A stretch of DNA of 64,000 nt from Clostridium uliginosum (GTDB lineage Bacteria > Bacillota > Clostridia > Clostridiales > Clostridiaceae): NCBI RefSeq assembly GCF_900112485.1, contig NZ_FOMG01000014.1:1-64000 (forward strand), written 5' to 3'. The position numbers and the translations under genes are program-made. Numbering within the stretch: position 1 is the stretch's first letter; every line of letters starts with the position of its first letter. Below, piece by piece: positions 1-8,810 of the stretch. Under the pieces are notes generated by a model that did no database searches, was not told the DNA's origin, and saw only the letters and a list, made by a program, of their open reading frames with translations.

Positions 1-59
1 CCCATTTCTTTAATAATATATGTTAGCTTGTATTTTACAATTTTTGAGTAATTAATCAT
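1..59 (-). CDS. 5' end of a gene running off the window start
   Basis: A minus-strand ATG at 59 is preceded by AAGGAGG (68-74) with 8 nt spacing, and about 19 codons stay open to the edge. The peptide begins MINYSKIVKYKLTYIIKEMG. That is too little to assign a family, but the strong ribosome binding site makes a real start likely. Confidence 0.5.
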   Translation of the reverse strand, partial: MINYSKIVKYKLTYIIKEM

Positions 60-135
60 TAGTGATGCCTCCTTAAATTTTTATATATTTAAGGGCTGCG
101 CCGCATTTTTCTATATATTTGTCAAGTGTTAATTG

Positions 136-172
136 AAAAAAGCAAGGTATATTTTTATACCTTGCTTTTTTT
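136..172. terminator. Bidirectional intrinsic terminator
   Basis: AAAAAAGCAAGGTATA pairs exactly with TATACCTTGCTTTTTT around a short T-rich loop. The A-tract and T-tract flanks allow termination on both strands. It lies upstream of the minus-strand gene at the window edge, so it may end a plus-strand unit outside the window. Confidence 0.75.
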
Positions 173-180
173 GAACAATA

Positions 181-242
181 TCAATGTCATTTCGTTAACT
201 AAATGACATTGGTCAGAATGCTAGTCTATTTTGCATAATATG
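181..242. repeat. Perfect 11-bp hairpin plus family A fragment
   Basis: CAATGTCATTT (182-192) pairs with AAATGACATTG (201-211). It runs into a sequence matching the interior of the complete family A repeat that begins at 435 (shared core TGTCTATTTTGC, here AGTCTATTTTGC). It looks like a decayed repeat remnant with no coding content. Confidence 0.45.
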
Positions 243-285
243 GTACATTTTTTTGAACTGTTATTTTCTTCATATTTCTACAACG

Positions 286-316
286 AGACTATCTCAAGTG
301 AGATGGTCTGTTTTTT
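286..316 (+). terminator. Intrinsic terminator
   Basis: AGACTATCTC pairs with GAGATGGTCT (one G-T pair) around a 4-nt loop and is followed by TTTTTT. No plus-strand gene ends just upstream in the window. It may be part of a decayed repeat. Confidence 0.55.
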
Positions 317-434
317 ATGTGCTCTAATTTAACATAAATAGATGTTTGAATTTTAATTTTTCTCAGCAAACTCTCAGTTTACGTTCAGAAACTATTAAGC
401 TTTATTTGTTATAATTCAGTTAACAAATTAACTA

Positions 435-593
435 AGGCACATTCAAAAAAATAATAGACCAGTATGCTTGTCTATTTTGCGTTATACTGCTTCAGCAAAT
501 TTAGCCAATAGCCAGCTATTAACTGAATTTGCCTCCTTGTCTGACACTAAATATACGACGCATCTTTGGTCTATTATTTTCTTTCATGTGCCT
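435..593. repeat. Family A palindromic repeat, full-length copy (159 bp)
   Basis: The terminal inverted repeats are AGGCACATTCAAAAAAATAA at the left and the complement of TTATTTTCTTTCATGTGCCT at the right. They extend inward to AATAGACCA / TGGTCTATT. The interior holds a second inverted repeat, GCAAATTTAG...CTGAATTTGC. Relatives lie at 25692-25850 (inverted), 38781-38851 (internally deleted), 49922-49952 and 63403-63439. The size and structure suggest a MITE-like non-autonomous element. Its T-rich arms could also end transcription upstream of apbE. Confidence 0.7.
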
Positions 594-619
594 AAGTATG
601 TAGGTGGTGTAATTTTATT

Positions 620-1687
620 ATGAGTACAATAAGCGTTGAATTATTAATAATCACAATTATAGTAGGAGTGATTTTAATTTTTATATTTGTTACTGGAAAA
701 TATGAAAGACCTTCAATAATAAAGAGTAGCTATGCTCTTGGGACTATAATAAATTTGAATGTATGTGGCAGTAACGGTCAAAAGGCAATTGAAGAAGCAA
801 TTAAAAAATTAAATGATATTGATGATAAAATGTCAGCATTTAAAGAAGACAGTGAGATATCAAAAATAAATTTTAAAGCTGGAGCTACTTCAGAAGTTGT
901 AAGTAGGGATACTTATTTTGTAATAGAAAAGGCTGTTGAGTATAGCAAAATATTAGAAGGAACTTTTGATCCAACAATAAGACCACTATTAAAGCTTTGG
1001 AATATAGGTACAGAAGATGAGAAAATTCCTGAAAAACATCAAATAGAGGAAACACTAAAACTTGTCAATTATAATGATGTGATTCTAGATAAAAGCAATT
1101 TCTCAATAATGCTAAAGAATATGAAACAAGCTTTGGATGTAGGTGGAATAGCGAAGGGATTTGCAGCTGATGAAGTTAGAGACATTTTTTATAAACACAA
1201 TATTAAAAGTGCTTTAATTGATTTAGGTGGAAATATTTTTGCACTTGGGAATAAAGAAGATGGCACGTCTTGGAAAGTTGGAATTCAAAATCCTTTTAAG
1301 TCTAGAGGAGAACATGTTGGAATATTAAGTGTAAAAAATAAATCAGTAGTTACATCAGGTAATTATGAAAGATATTTTATTAAAGATGGAAAAAGATTTC
1401 ATCATATAATTGATCCTAAAACAGGATATCCATCACAAAGTAAAATTATAAGTGCAACGATTATATCAGATAATTCAATAGATGGTGATGGGTTATCAAC
1501 AGGTGTTTATATTCTGGGTATAGATAAAGCACTAAAAATTATAGAGGCTATAGAGGGCATTGATGCAATATTTATCACTGAAGATAAAAAAGTATATATA
1601 ACTTCTGGCATTTATAAAAATATTTTTACATTAACAGATGAGGAATTTTTTTTAATAGATACCACAATGAAAATTTTAGTTATGTAG
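620..1687 (+). CDS. apbE: FAD:protein FMN transferase (ApbE), membrane-anchored
   Basis: ApbE enzymes attach FMN from FAD to a Thr of target proteins outside the membrane. The 355-aa protein has one N-terminal membrane segment (about residues 7-26). Family motifs follow: GGIAKGFAAD (near 174), DLGGN (near 200), TSGNYERYF (near 244) and HHIIDPKTGYP (near 260), with the acidic and metal-binding residues expected of ApbE. The ATG follows AGGTGGTG. The next gene carries two SGATYSS flavinylation motifs, so it is the likely substrate, although a 160-bp gap separates them. The family is certain; the partner is inferred. Confidence 0.93.
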   Translation: MSTISVELLIITIIVGVILIFIFVTGKYERPSIIKSSYALGTIINLNVCGSNGQKAIEEAIKKLNDIDDKMSAFKEDSEISKINFKAGATSEVVSRDTYFVIEKAVEYSKILEGTFDPTIRPLLKLWNIGTEDEKIPEKHQIEETLKLVNYNDVILDKSNFSIMLKNMKQALDVGGIAKGFAADEVRDIFYKHNIKSALIDLGGNIFALGNKEDGTSWKVGIQNPFKSRGEHVGILSVKNKSVVTSGNYERYFIKDGKRFHHIIDPKTGYPSQSKIISATIISDNSIDGDGLSTGVYILGIDKALKIIEAIEGIDAIFITEDKKVYITSGIYKNIFTLTDEEFFLIDTTMKILVM

Positions 1688-1850
1688 TGAATTAATCGAA
1701 ATAAGGGATAATTGTTTATTTCGGTTGCTGAGGATTTTTATGTGGGTTTCTAACATTAAAATATATCTGAAAATAATATACACACATAAAGTTTCGAGTG
1801 TGGGTACATATAAATAAAAAATTATAGCTTTGATAGAAGGAGTAATAAAT

Positions 1851-3434
1851 ATGAGTAATAAGATAAAGAAATCTCAGGTTCTAAGGCATTGTATACAATT
1901 AATCTCATTTTTACTGTTGCCGGGATTGTATGCAATGACTTTTAGTGAATTAAAAACAGTGTATCAAATGATTATGGGAGGAAATTTTAACTTTCTTCAA
2001 GCATTTCCAAGTTTGATAGAGTTTGTAGCTGTTATGTTTTTAACCATAATAATTGGAAGATGGTTTTGCGGATGGATATGTGCTTTTGGAGCTTATAATG
2101 ATTTAATATATTTTATATCAAAAAAGGTGTCTAAGAGAAAATTTAGAATAAATGAAAAAGTTGATTCTATATTAAAATATGTAAAGTATATAGTATTGAT
2201 ATTTATAATAATTGTTTCTTGGACTATAGGAAGCAATATTTTAGAAAGTACAAGCCCTTGGGATGTTTTTGGCCAAATAACTGATTTATCTACTGTTTTT
2301 TCTAGTTTACTTATTGGACTTGTATTTTTAATTTTAATTACCATAGGAGCATTCTTTATTGAAAGATTTTTCTGTAGATATTTATGTCCTTTGGGTGCTG
2401 TATTTTCTATAATTTCTAGATTTGGAATAACAAAAATTAATAAGCCTAAAGCTGATTGTGGTAAATGTAGAGCTTGTACAATCAATTGTTCAATGGGATT
2501 AAAACTTTATAAAGTAAATGACGATCGAGGTGGCGATTGCATAAATTGCTTAAAATGTACAGAAGTATGTCCTAGAAATAATGCTAATGCAAATATGATT
2601 GGAAAAGATTTAAATCAGAATCTAGCTGGTTCTTTAGCAATGGCTACAATGCTAGGTGTTTATGGACTAACAAGTTTTGGAGGAGACGTTTTAAATAAAT
2701 CTGGAATAGGTTTAAATAACAGCACAATTTTAAGTGATTCAACTTCAAACAGTTCAGCTTCAGATAACGCTTCACAAAAGTATAAAGATGGAACATATAC
2801 AGGAAGTGGGGAAGGTTTTGGAGGAACAACTAAGATTTCTGTTACTGTAACTAATGGAAAGATAGCAAGCATAGAAGCTTTATCAAACGAAGATACTACA
2901 GAGTATTATGAAAGAGCTTCAAATGTTCTAATAAAAAAAATGATTTCTAAACAATCAACTTCAGTAGATACAGTTTCTGGAGCTACTTATAGTTCTAAAG
3001 GAATTATAAGTGCAGTGAAAGATGCATTAAATCAGGCATCTGCTTCAGATTTTAATAATGATAATTCTAATAATAGTAGTGCTACTAAAGGTGAGACTAT
3101 AACTTCGAATTCAAAAGCAAATCAAGGAAGCACAAGTTCTAATTCAACCAATAATAGTCAAGGTAACTATAAGGATGGAACATATACAGGAAGTGGAAGA
3201 GGCTTTAAAGGAGGAACAACCAAGATTTCTGTTACTGTAGCTAACGGAAAGATAAGTAATGTAGAAACGTTATCAAATGGAGATACTCCAGAGTATTACA
3301 GAAGAGCTTCTGGAACTGTAACAAATAATATAATTTCAAAACAATCAACTTCAGTAGACACAGTTTCTGGAGCTACATATAGTAGCAAAGGTATTATTGA
3401 GGCAGTAAAAAGTGCATTGAGTCAAGCTAAATAG
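1851..3434 (+). CDS. NapH-like membrane polyferredoxin with two FMN-binding domains
   Basis: About 527 aa. The N-terminal half is a multi-helix membrane domain with FCGWICAFG (near 71) and FCRYLCPLGA (near 174), typical of NapH/RnfD-like electron carriers. Two 4Fe-4S motifs follow (CGKCRACTINC near 202 and CINCLKCTEVCP near 229). After a Ser/Asn-rich linker come two nearly identical FMN-binding domains (about 310-395 and 439-525), each ending in the covalent-FMN motif SGATYSSKG. ATG 1851 is preferred over an upstream TTG at 1830 because AGAAGGAG ends 8 nt before it. Likely role: electron transfer from the cytoplasm across the membrane to outside flavins. The final acceptor is unknown. Confidence 0.88.
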   Translation: MSNKIKKSQVLRHCIQLISFLLLPGLYAMTFSELKTVYQMIMGGNFNFLQAFPSLIEFVAVMFLTIIIGRWFCGWICAFGAYNDLIYFISKKVSKRKFRINEKVDSILKYVKYIVLIFIIIVSWTIGSNILESTSPWDVFGQITDLSTVFSSLLIGLVFLILITIGAFFIERFFCRYLCPLGAVFSIISRFGITKINKPKADCGKCRACTINCSMGLKLYKVNDDRGGDCINCLKCTEVCPRNNANANMIGKDLNQNLAGSLAMATMLGVYGLTSFGGDVLNKSGIGLNNSTILSDSTSNSSASDNASQKYKDGTYTGSGEGFGGTTKISVTVTNGKIASIEALSNEDTTEYYERASNVLIKKMISKQSTSVDTVSGATYSSKGIISAVKDALNQASASDFNNDNSNNSSATKGETITSNSKANQGSTSSNSTNNSQGNYKDGTYTGSGRGFKGGTTKISVTVANGKISNVETLSNGDTPEYYRRASGTVTNNIISKQSTSVDTVSGATYSSKGIIEAVKSALSQAK

Positions 3435-3447
3435 TAAAACTTGTTAA

Positions 3448-3500
3448 AATATCCACTTTTCAATGAATATGATGTCTTCATTGGAAGGTGGATATTTCTA
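3448..3500 (+). terminator. Intrinsic terminator after the polyferredoxin
   Basis: TATCCACTTTTCAATGAA (about 3449-3466) pairs with TTCATTGGAAGGTGGATA (about 3477-3494), followed by a T-rich stretch. It closes the apbE/polyferredoxin unit. Confidence 0.7.
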
Positions 3501-3622
3501 TTATATTCCTAAATTAACCCATTATTCTAGTTGAAATAAGTGTATTTTTTAATGATGTTATAAACTTTAATATATTATATATAATTACTCACTAGGACTA
3601 GAAAAATTGCCTAACAGTTTCT

Positions 3623-3702
3623 ATTGTTTTAAGTTGCACCCGTTATTGATTGCTCCAAAGACAGGCTTTGGAGCAATCAATAATGGAACAACTTAAAACA
3701 AT
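3623..3702. repeat. Fold-back repeat related to the core of the 58.8-kb element
   Basis: An approximately 80-nt inverted repeat. The arm ATTGTTTTAAGTTG and the inner arm TTATTGATTGCTCCAAAG pair with their complements at the right side. Its order of motifs (AAGTTG, ACCC, ATTGCTCC, GGAACAACTT) matches the core of the element at 58793-59065, so it belongs to the same family. Confidence 0.65.
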
Positions 3703-3801
3703 GAGTTAAATTAAGGTGATTATATAATAACTAACATATTTACAAAAATTGTTAATATAATAATATAAGAATTTATAATATTAATAGGAGTATGATGTGA
3801 A

Positions 3802-4008
3802 ATGCCAAATAAAAATAGAAATAGAATTATAAATAATATAGGGACAAAGACTACAATGATACCAGAAAAGAAAATTAAAACAAAGAAAGAGACAATTTTA
3901 ATTGAAGTTGCAAAAGATCAAGTTATAGGTGAATTTATTAATGGATATGAAGTAATAAAGCCTGTTAAACTATATGGTAAATATTATGCATTGGTAAAGA
4001 ACAAGTAA
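3802..4008 (+). CDS. Small hypothetical protein, 68 aa
   Basis: A basic 68-residue protein with no family I recognise. The first 33 residues are rich in Lys, Asn and Arg. The second half (about 34-67) looks like a small beta fold with Val, Ile, Tyr and Gly spaced as in an SH3-like barrel, ending in VKLYGKYYALVKNK. The ATG follows AGGAG (3786-3790) with 11 nt spacing. It stands alone between a fold-back repeat and the thiamine leader. The ribosome binding site and composition support a real gene. Confidence 0.5.
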   Translation: MPNKNRNRIINNIGTKTTMIPEKKIKTKKETILIEVAKDQVIGEFINGYEVIKPVKLYGKYYALVKNK

Positions 4009-4114
4009 TATATATATGTTCTAATTAAGTTAATACATTTATAAAATTTTATTTAATTTTTATAATAAATTACATCTTTAATTAACAATACCTACTTAGA
4101 ATCATATATATCAT

Positions 4115-4223
4115 AAATTTTCTATATAAGTTCCTCACTATAGTAGTTAAATTATAGTATTTATAAGTGTTCTAAAATTTATATTAATGAATAAATTTTA
4201 TTGGAACTTATATACTTAAATTT
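4115..4223. repeat. Fold-back repeat in the gap before the TPP riboswitch
   Basis: TATATAAGTTCC (4123-4134) pairs with GGAACTTATATA (4203-4214). The pairing extends outward to AAATTT on both sides, and there is a second hairpin (AAAATTTAT/ATAAATTTT) inside. No gene is seen in 4009-4402; this element is the only structure found there. Confidence 0.5.
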
Positions 4224-4402
4224 TAAAGCATACTTATACTTTGAATATATACCAGAACTAGAAATAAGGGGCATGCATTTATTGCAGTGTTTTATAGGAT
4301 AAGGTTGGTATGTTAATTTTAGGAATATTCAAAAAATATCATTGACGTTTGATAATTAATAGTATAGTGTTTATATTGTAAAAGGTTTTAATAATTAAAT
4401 AA

Positions 4403-4490
4403 CTAGGGGAGCTAATATTTTAGCTGAGATTGGAAAAATTGATTTCTTAGACTCTTATAACCTGATTTGGTTAATACCAACGTAGGGAAG
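4403..4490 (+). promoter_or_regulatory. TPP riboswitch (THI element)
   Basis: The conserved parts are present in order: AGGGGAGC, GCTGAGAT, ACCTGATTTGG, TAATACCAACGTAGGGAAG. The last block is the thiamine pyrophosphate aptamer signature. It lies just upstream of a strong terminator and the thiW-thiD-thiE genes. It therefore most likely stops transcription when TPP is abundant. Confidence 0.95.
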
Positions 4491-4517
4491 TATATATTAA
4501 TATTGTGTAGTCTATTG

Positions 4518-4545
4518 ATGTAGCCCTAGGGCTACATTTTTTTTG
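4518..4545 (+). terminator. Expression-platform terminator of the TPP riboswitch
   Basis: A perfect palindrome, ATGTAGCCCTAGGGCTACAT, is followed by eight T residues. It lies about 27 nt after the aptamer, where a riboswitch attenuator is expected. Confidence 0.88.
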
Positions 4546-4710
4546 CGTGTTATAGAATTAACTATAGAATATTAAGTAAAAAATTAGAAAATAATAAATT
4601 CTTTCTGAAACTCACATTTTTCCAATAGCATGTTATATGTTTTTATTCTTTTGTTGTTTTATTCATTAAAACATATATTTATAAACATATTTATTTTAGG
4701 GGGAATTGTA

Positions 4711-5250
4711 ATGGATAAAAAAAGTAAAGCACAAAAAATTGCATTAAGTGGGATTTTAATTGGTATTTCAGTTATATTTGGAACATTTTCAATTCCAATT
4801 GGAGTAGCAAAAATATCACCAGTACAACATTTTGTAAATGTAGTAGGGGCAATCGCTTTAGGGCCACTTTATGCATGCGCAAATGGATTTATTGCAGCGC
4901 TTCTTAGAAATGTTTTAGGAACGGGAAGTTTATTAGCATTTCCAGGAAGTATGATAGGGGGATTAGTAGCAGGAATTCTTTACAACAAATTCAAAAAAAC
5001 AATAGCTGCTGTAATTGGAGAAATAATAGGAACAGGAATATTAGGAGCTATTATAGCTTATCCAGTAGCAATATTATTTTTAGGGAAAGAGGCTGCTTTA
5101 TTTACTTATATAATACCATTTACATTAAGTTGTAGTGCTGGAAGTATTATAGCTTACTTTTTCTTAAAGGTACCAGCTATAAAGAAAACTTTAATAAATA
5201 ATCAATATTTAATTATGAAGAAAAGTTCTAAGAATATTGAAGGAATGTAA
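4711..5250 (+). CDS. thiW: ECF transporter S component ThiW (thiazole uptake)
   Basis: ThiW proteins are the substrate-binding membrane subunits of energy-coupling-factor transporters, predicted to import the thiazole part of thiamine. The 179-aa protein has about five to six hydrophobic helices and the ThiW-like stretches KISPVQHFVNVVGAIALGP and NGFIAALLRN. ATG 4711 follows AGGGGG (4699-4704); a further upstream start would add an odd hydrophobic leader without a good ribosome binding site. The energising EcfA/EcfT subunits are not in the window. First gene of a TPP-controlled unit. Confidence 0.85.
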   Translation: MDKKSKAQKIALSGILIGISVIFGTFSIPIGVAKISPVQHFVNVVGAIALGPLYACANGFIAALLRNVLGTGSLLAFPGSMIGGLVAGILYNKFKKTIAAVIGEIIGTGILGAIIAYPVAILFLGKEAALFTYIIPFTLSCSAGSIIAYFFLKVPAIKKTLINNQYLIMKKSSKNIEGM

Positions 5251-5302
5251 TTGCTAATTATAAAGTATATAAATCACACTTACAAAGAAAGGATGAAGAA
5301 TC

Positions 5303-6112
5303 ATGAAAAATGCATTAACTATTGCAGGGTCTGATAGTTCAGGGGGAGCTGGAATCCAAGCAGATTTAAAATCATTCTCTGCTAATGGAGTTTATGGAAT
5401 GAGTGTTATTACAGCTGTAACTGCTCAAAACACTATGGGAGTTTTTGATATTCAGGATATAAATCCAGAAATGATTGAATCTCAAATAGATGTTATTTTT
5501 AAAGATATTAGAGTAGATGCGATTAAGATAGGAATGGTATCTAAGATTGAATCTATTAAGGCTATAACAAAATCATTAAAAAAAGTTAAAAAGTTACCTG
5601 TTGTAGTTTTAGATCCTGTTATGATTTCTAAAAGTGGATTTAATTTATTATCAAGGGATGCTAAGGATACACTAATTGAAGAATTATTTCCTTTAGTAAC
5701 TTTAGTTACTCCTAATTTACCAGAAGCAGAAGAAATTTTGGGATATGAGATAAAAACTTTAGAAAATATGAAAGAAGCTGCTTTGAAAATTAGAGAACTC
5801 GGACCTAAATATGTACTTGTTAAAGGTGGACATTTAGAAGGAGAAGCTACAGATTTATTATTATATGGAGAAAAGTTTATTTATTTTAAGCAAGAAAGAA
5901 TTAATACTAAAAATACTCATGGAACAGGATGCACATTATCATCTGCAATAGCTGCTAATTTAGCTAAGGGGATGAATATAGAAGATGCAGTAAAAGAAGG
6001 AAAGAGATATATAACAATTGCTATTAAACATGGACTTGAACTTGGAAAAGGGGTTGGACCAACTAACCATTTTTATGAACTGTACCAAAAATCAGGTATG
6101 TTAGGTACATAA
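5303..6112 (+). CDS. thiD: Hydroxymethylpyrimidine/phosphomethylpyrimidine kinase
   Basis: ThiD phosphorylates HMP to HMP-P and then HMP-PP in the cytoplasm. The 269-aa protein is the normal length. It shows the ribokinase-type motifs GSDSSGGAGIQADLK (residues 8-22), VLDPVM (near 113) and the C-terminal anion-hole motif NTHGTGCTLSSAIA (near 202). The start follows AAAGGATG. It sits 52 bp after thiW and 64 bp before thiE under the same riboswitch. It would supply HMP-PP to ThiE. Confidence 0.95.
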   Translation: MKNALTIAGSDSSGGAGIQADLKSFSANGVYGMSVITAVTAQNTMGVFDIQDINPEMIESQIDVIFKDIRVDAIKIGMVSKIESIKAITKSLKKVKKLPVVVLDPVMISKSGFNLLSRDAKDTLIEELFPLVTLVTPNLPEAEEILGYEIKTLENMKEAALKIRELGPKYVLVKGGHLEGEATDLLLYGEKFIYFKQERINTKNTHGTGCTLSSAIAANLAKGMNIEDAVKEGKRYITIAIKHGLELGKGVGPTNHFYELYQKSGMLGT

Positions 6113-6176
6113 AAGAAAATAACAAGTCAATAGGAATAATGGATGATATAAGTAATTACAAGGAGGGCAAAATTTA

Positions 6177-6809
6177 ATGAAGAATAAAATAGATTATAGT
6201 ATCTATCTTGTAACAGATAGAGAGTTAATGAGTACAAAGACATTAGAAGAAAGTGTTGAAAAGGCAATTAAAGGTGGTTGTACATTAGTTCAACTAAGAG
6301 AAAAAGATTGTTCATCACTTGATTTTTATAATACTGCAATAAAAGTAAAAGAAGTTACTGATAAATATAATGTTCCACTAATAATAAATGATCGTTTGGA
6401 TATTGTATTAGCTGTTGATGCGGCTGGAGTTCATGTAGGACAAAGTGATATTCCAGCAAATATTGTAAGAAATATATTAGGGGAAGATAAAATTATTGGA
6501 GTTTCAACAGGTTGTTTAGAAGAGGCACTTAAAGCTGTTAAAGACGGGGCAGATTATTTAGGGGTTGGAGCTATGTATACAACAGGAACTAAAAAAGATG
6601 CAAATTTAATATCAATGGATGAATTAAAAAGGATAAGGGAAAATGTAGATTTACCTATAGTTGTAATAGGAGGAATTAATAAAAAAACGGTTAAGGACTT
6701 TGAGAATACAGGAATTGATGGATTAGCAGTAGTTTCAGCGATTATTTCTCCAAAAGATATTACTAATGCTACAAAAGAATTAAAAGAATTATTTTCTAGC
6801 GTTAAATAG
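6177..6809 (+). CDS. thiE: Thiamine-phosphate synthase
   Basis: ThiE joins HMP-PP and thiazole phosphate to give thiamine phosphate. The 210-aa TIM-barrel protein shows LVQLREKD (near 36), INDR (near 71), GVHVGQSD (near 84) and [11 protein letters not shown] (near 126), plus a C-terminal phosphate-binding GGI. The ATG follows AAGGAGG. It is the last gene of the thiW-thiD-thiE unit. No thiazole kinase (thiM) is next to it, so that step must be encoded elsewhere. Confidence 0.95.
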   Translation: MKNKIDYSIYLVTDRELMSTKTLEESVEKAIKGGCTLVQLREKDCSSLDFYNTAIKVKEVTDKYNVPLIINDRLDIVLAVDAAGVHVGQSDIPANIVRNILGEDKIIGVSTGCLEEALKAVKDGADYLGVGAMYTTGTKKDANLISMDELKRIRENVDLPIVVIGGINKKTVKDFENTGIDGLAVVSAIISPKDITNATKELKELFSSVK

Positions 6810-7025
6810 TTTAGAATAATTTATGATGAATTATACTATAAGTAAGTGCGAATTTTACTAAAATTGGACAGAAAAGAGGGAAGTTGCATGTGAGAAACCT
6901 GCACTTACAGTTTTGAGAGTAGATATTTAAAGATTAATAACTAGTACTTGCTTTTAGAAATAAATAGTCGTTTGCAGCATTTGTATGCCTTAGGTGTGAT
7001 TGCTAATAAAAAATGAACATAAAGA

Positions 7026-7064
7026 ATAGTAAAATGGCTTAAATCATAGTACAATTTGAGCCAT
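7026..7064 (-). terminator. Terminator of the bioB-bioY operon
   Basis: On the minus strand, ATGGCTCAAAT pairs with ATTTAAGCCAT, followed by a T-rich run. It begins 12 nt past the bioY stop. Confidence 0.7.
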
Positions 7065-7075
7065 CTTCCTATTTG

Positions 7076-7624
7076 TTAGTATAATCCAGAACTTATTAGC
7101 CTCTTTTTAATTTGAGGTCCAATAAGTGATGCAATTATTATTTTTACTATATCTCCTGGAATAAATGGAAGTACACCAACTGCTAATGCTTTATTGAATG
7201 CTATATGTGCTTCATATGCTAACCATGTTGTTCCAAATATATATGTTACGATTGTGCCTACTACCATTCCTAAGAAACACATATAAATTTTGTCTGAGAA
7301 TTTATCTATGAAAATACCACTGATAAATGCCATAAAAATAAATCCAATTAAATATCCACCTGTTGGTCCAAATAATTTAGGGAATCCTCCAGAAAACCCT
7401 GAAAATACTGGTAGTCCTACAAGACCTATGAAAAGATAAACTATATAACTAAGTGTTCCTCTTTTTCCTCCGAGTGCATATATTGCAAAATAAATTGCAA
7501 GATTAGTTAATGAAATTGGTACTATTCCAATAGGTAGTGATAGTGGTCCTAAGATACAAGTAACAGCTGTTATAACGCCAATCAATGTTAATTGACGAGT
7601 ATTAATTTTTTTTGCTTTTGCCAT
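7076..7624 (-). CDS. bioY: Biotin transporter BioY
   Basis: BioY is the biotin-binding S component of the ECF vitamin uptake system. It has 182 aa and about six hydrophobic helices. The characteristic FGPTGGYLIGF segment lies near residue 84, with further conserved Gly/Pro residues such as GLPVFSG and the late FIPGDIVKI. It begins 14 nt after the bioB stop, so the two genes form an operon and are probably both controlled by the BirA operator upstream of bioB. No EcfA/EcfT genes are nearby. Confidence 0.93.
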   Translation of the reverse strand: MAKAKKINTRQLTLIGVITAVTCILGPLSLPIGIVPISLTNLAIYFAIYALGGKRGTLSYIVYLFIGLVGLPVFSGFSGGFPKLFGPTGGYLIGFIFMAFISGIFIDKFSDKIYMCFLGMVVGTIVTYIFGTTWLAYEAHIAFNKALAVGVLPFIPGDIVKIIIASLIGPQIKKRLISSGLY

Positions 7625-7638
7625 AATTGATTCTCCTT

Positions 7639-8595
7639 CTATTTTTGAATATCAAAACCAAGCTTTGTAAACATAATTTTATCTTGCTCAGTGTTATTTC
7701 CTACAGTGGTTAACATATCACCAGTAATTGTTGCATTGGCACCAGCTTGGAAGATTTTTGTGCCTCCATCTGCAAAATAATTTCTACCAGCTGCCATACG
7801 AATATAAGCAGTTGGATTTAAGTAACGAAAAATTGCTATTGTTCTTAAAATGTCCTCATGACATATTCTTTCTAAATTGCCAAATGGAGTGCCTTTTATT
7901 GGCATTAATACATTGATTGGTATTGATACAACTCCAAGTTCTGATAAACTAATAGCCATATCAATTCTATCTTCCCATGTTTCACCCATTCCTATAATTC
8001 CACCAGAACAAACATTAAGTCCTACCTTCTGAGCAAGTTTAATTTCTTCAATTTTATCTTCATATGAATGTGTAGTGCAGATATTATGAAAGTTTTTTTT
8101 AGAAGTTTCAATATTTTCATGATACATTGTAACGCCAGCTTCCTTTAAACGTATAAATTCTTCTTCTGTCAAAAAACCATGTGATGCACACAACTTAACT
8201 TCACATTCTTCATGCATCTTTTTATAGGCGTCTATTGCTTTATCAAAATCAGTGCCAGTTAATGATCTTCCAGCTGTAACAATAGAGTAGCGATGTACGC
8301 CATTTGCTTCATTTTTTTTACAATCTTCTAAAATTACATGTGGATCTAAAAAAGCATATTCTTTAATTCCAGTATTATGGTGAGCAGACTGAGCACAGAA
8401 TTTACAGTTTTCACTACATTTTCCGCTGCGTCCATTAATAATTGTACAAAGGTCTACTTTTTGTCCACATAATTTCTCACGAATTTTATTGGCTCCTGCA
8501 CAAATTTCTTTTAATCCTATAGTTAATAAAAATTCTAAATTATCATTTCTTGTCAAACGCTTTCCAGTTATAATTTCTTTAATTAATTTTTCCAT
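7639..8595 (-). CDS. bioB: Biotin synthase (radical SAM)
   Basis: BioB inserts sulfur into dethiobiotin. The 318-aa protein carries the radical-SAM cluster motif CSENCKFC (Cys60, Cys64, Cys67) and typical BioB stretches: CASHGFL, YHENIETS, CSGGIIGMGE and AAGRNYFADGG. The start follows GGTGG and lies about 65 bp from the BirA operator. No bioA, bioD or bioF is nearby. The cell may therefore import dethiobiotin or biotin through BioY, or keep the earlier steps elsewhere. Confidence 0.95.
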   Translation of the reverse strand: MEKLIKEIITGKRLTRNDNLEFLLTIGLKEICAGANKIREKLCGQKVDLCTIINGRSGKCSENCKFCAQSAHHNTGIKEYAFLDPHVILEDCKKNEANGVHRYSIVTAGRSLTGTDFDKAIDAYKKMHEECEVKLCASHGFLTEEEFIRLKEAGVTMYHENIETSKKNFHNICTTHSYEDKIEEIKLAQKVGLNVCSGGIIGMGETWEDRIDMAISLSELGVVSIPINVLMPIKGTPFGNLERICHEDILRTIAIFRYLNPTAYIRMAAGRNYFADGGTKIFQAGANATITGDMLTTVGNNTEQDKIMFTKLGFDIQK

Positions 8596-8661
8596 ATTAG
8601 TTCACCACCATGTAAAATTGTAAAAATAAACGTTAATTTAGTATATAATTTATAACTTTAA

Positions 8662-8693
8662 TTGTCAACCTAAACCTATAATTCGGTTTACAA
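8662..8693 (-). promoter_or_regulatory. BirA operator of bioB-bioY
   Basis: TTGTCAACC, a 14-nt spacer, and GGTTTACAA form the classical BirA half-sites with one mismatch. It lies 67 bp upstream of bioB, as expected for repression by a bifunctional biotin ligase/repressor. The birA gene is not in the window. Confidence 0.85.
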
Positions 8694-8810
8694 TAAAATT
8701 ATTCAAAGATCATATTATAAAACAATTTATTACACTTAAAAGTTACATGGCAAATTAGAAATCTTAATTTCACAGGTGTCTAAAGTATCTTAAAATAAGC
8801 ATTGAGCTTA

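Noticed and set aside
2093-2485. 130-codon minus-strand frame inside the polyferredoxin gene
   Set aside because: It is antisense to a clearly conserved gene, has no ribosome binding site and shows no domain.
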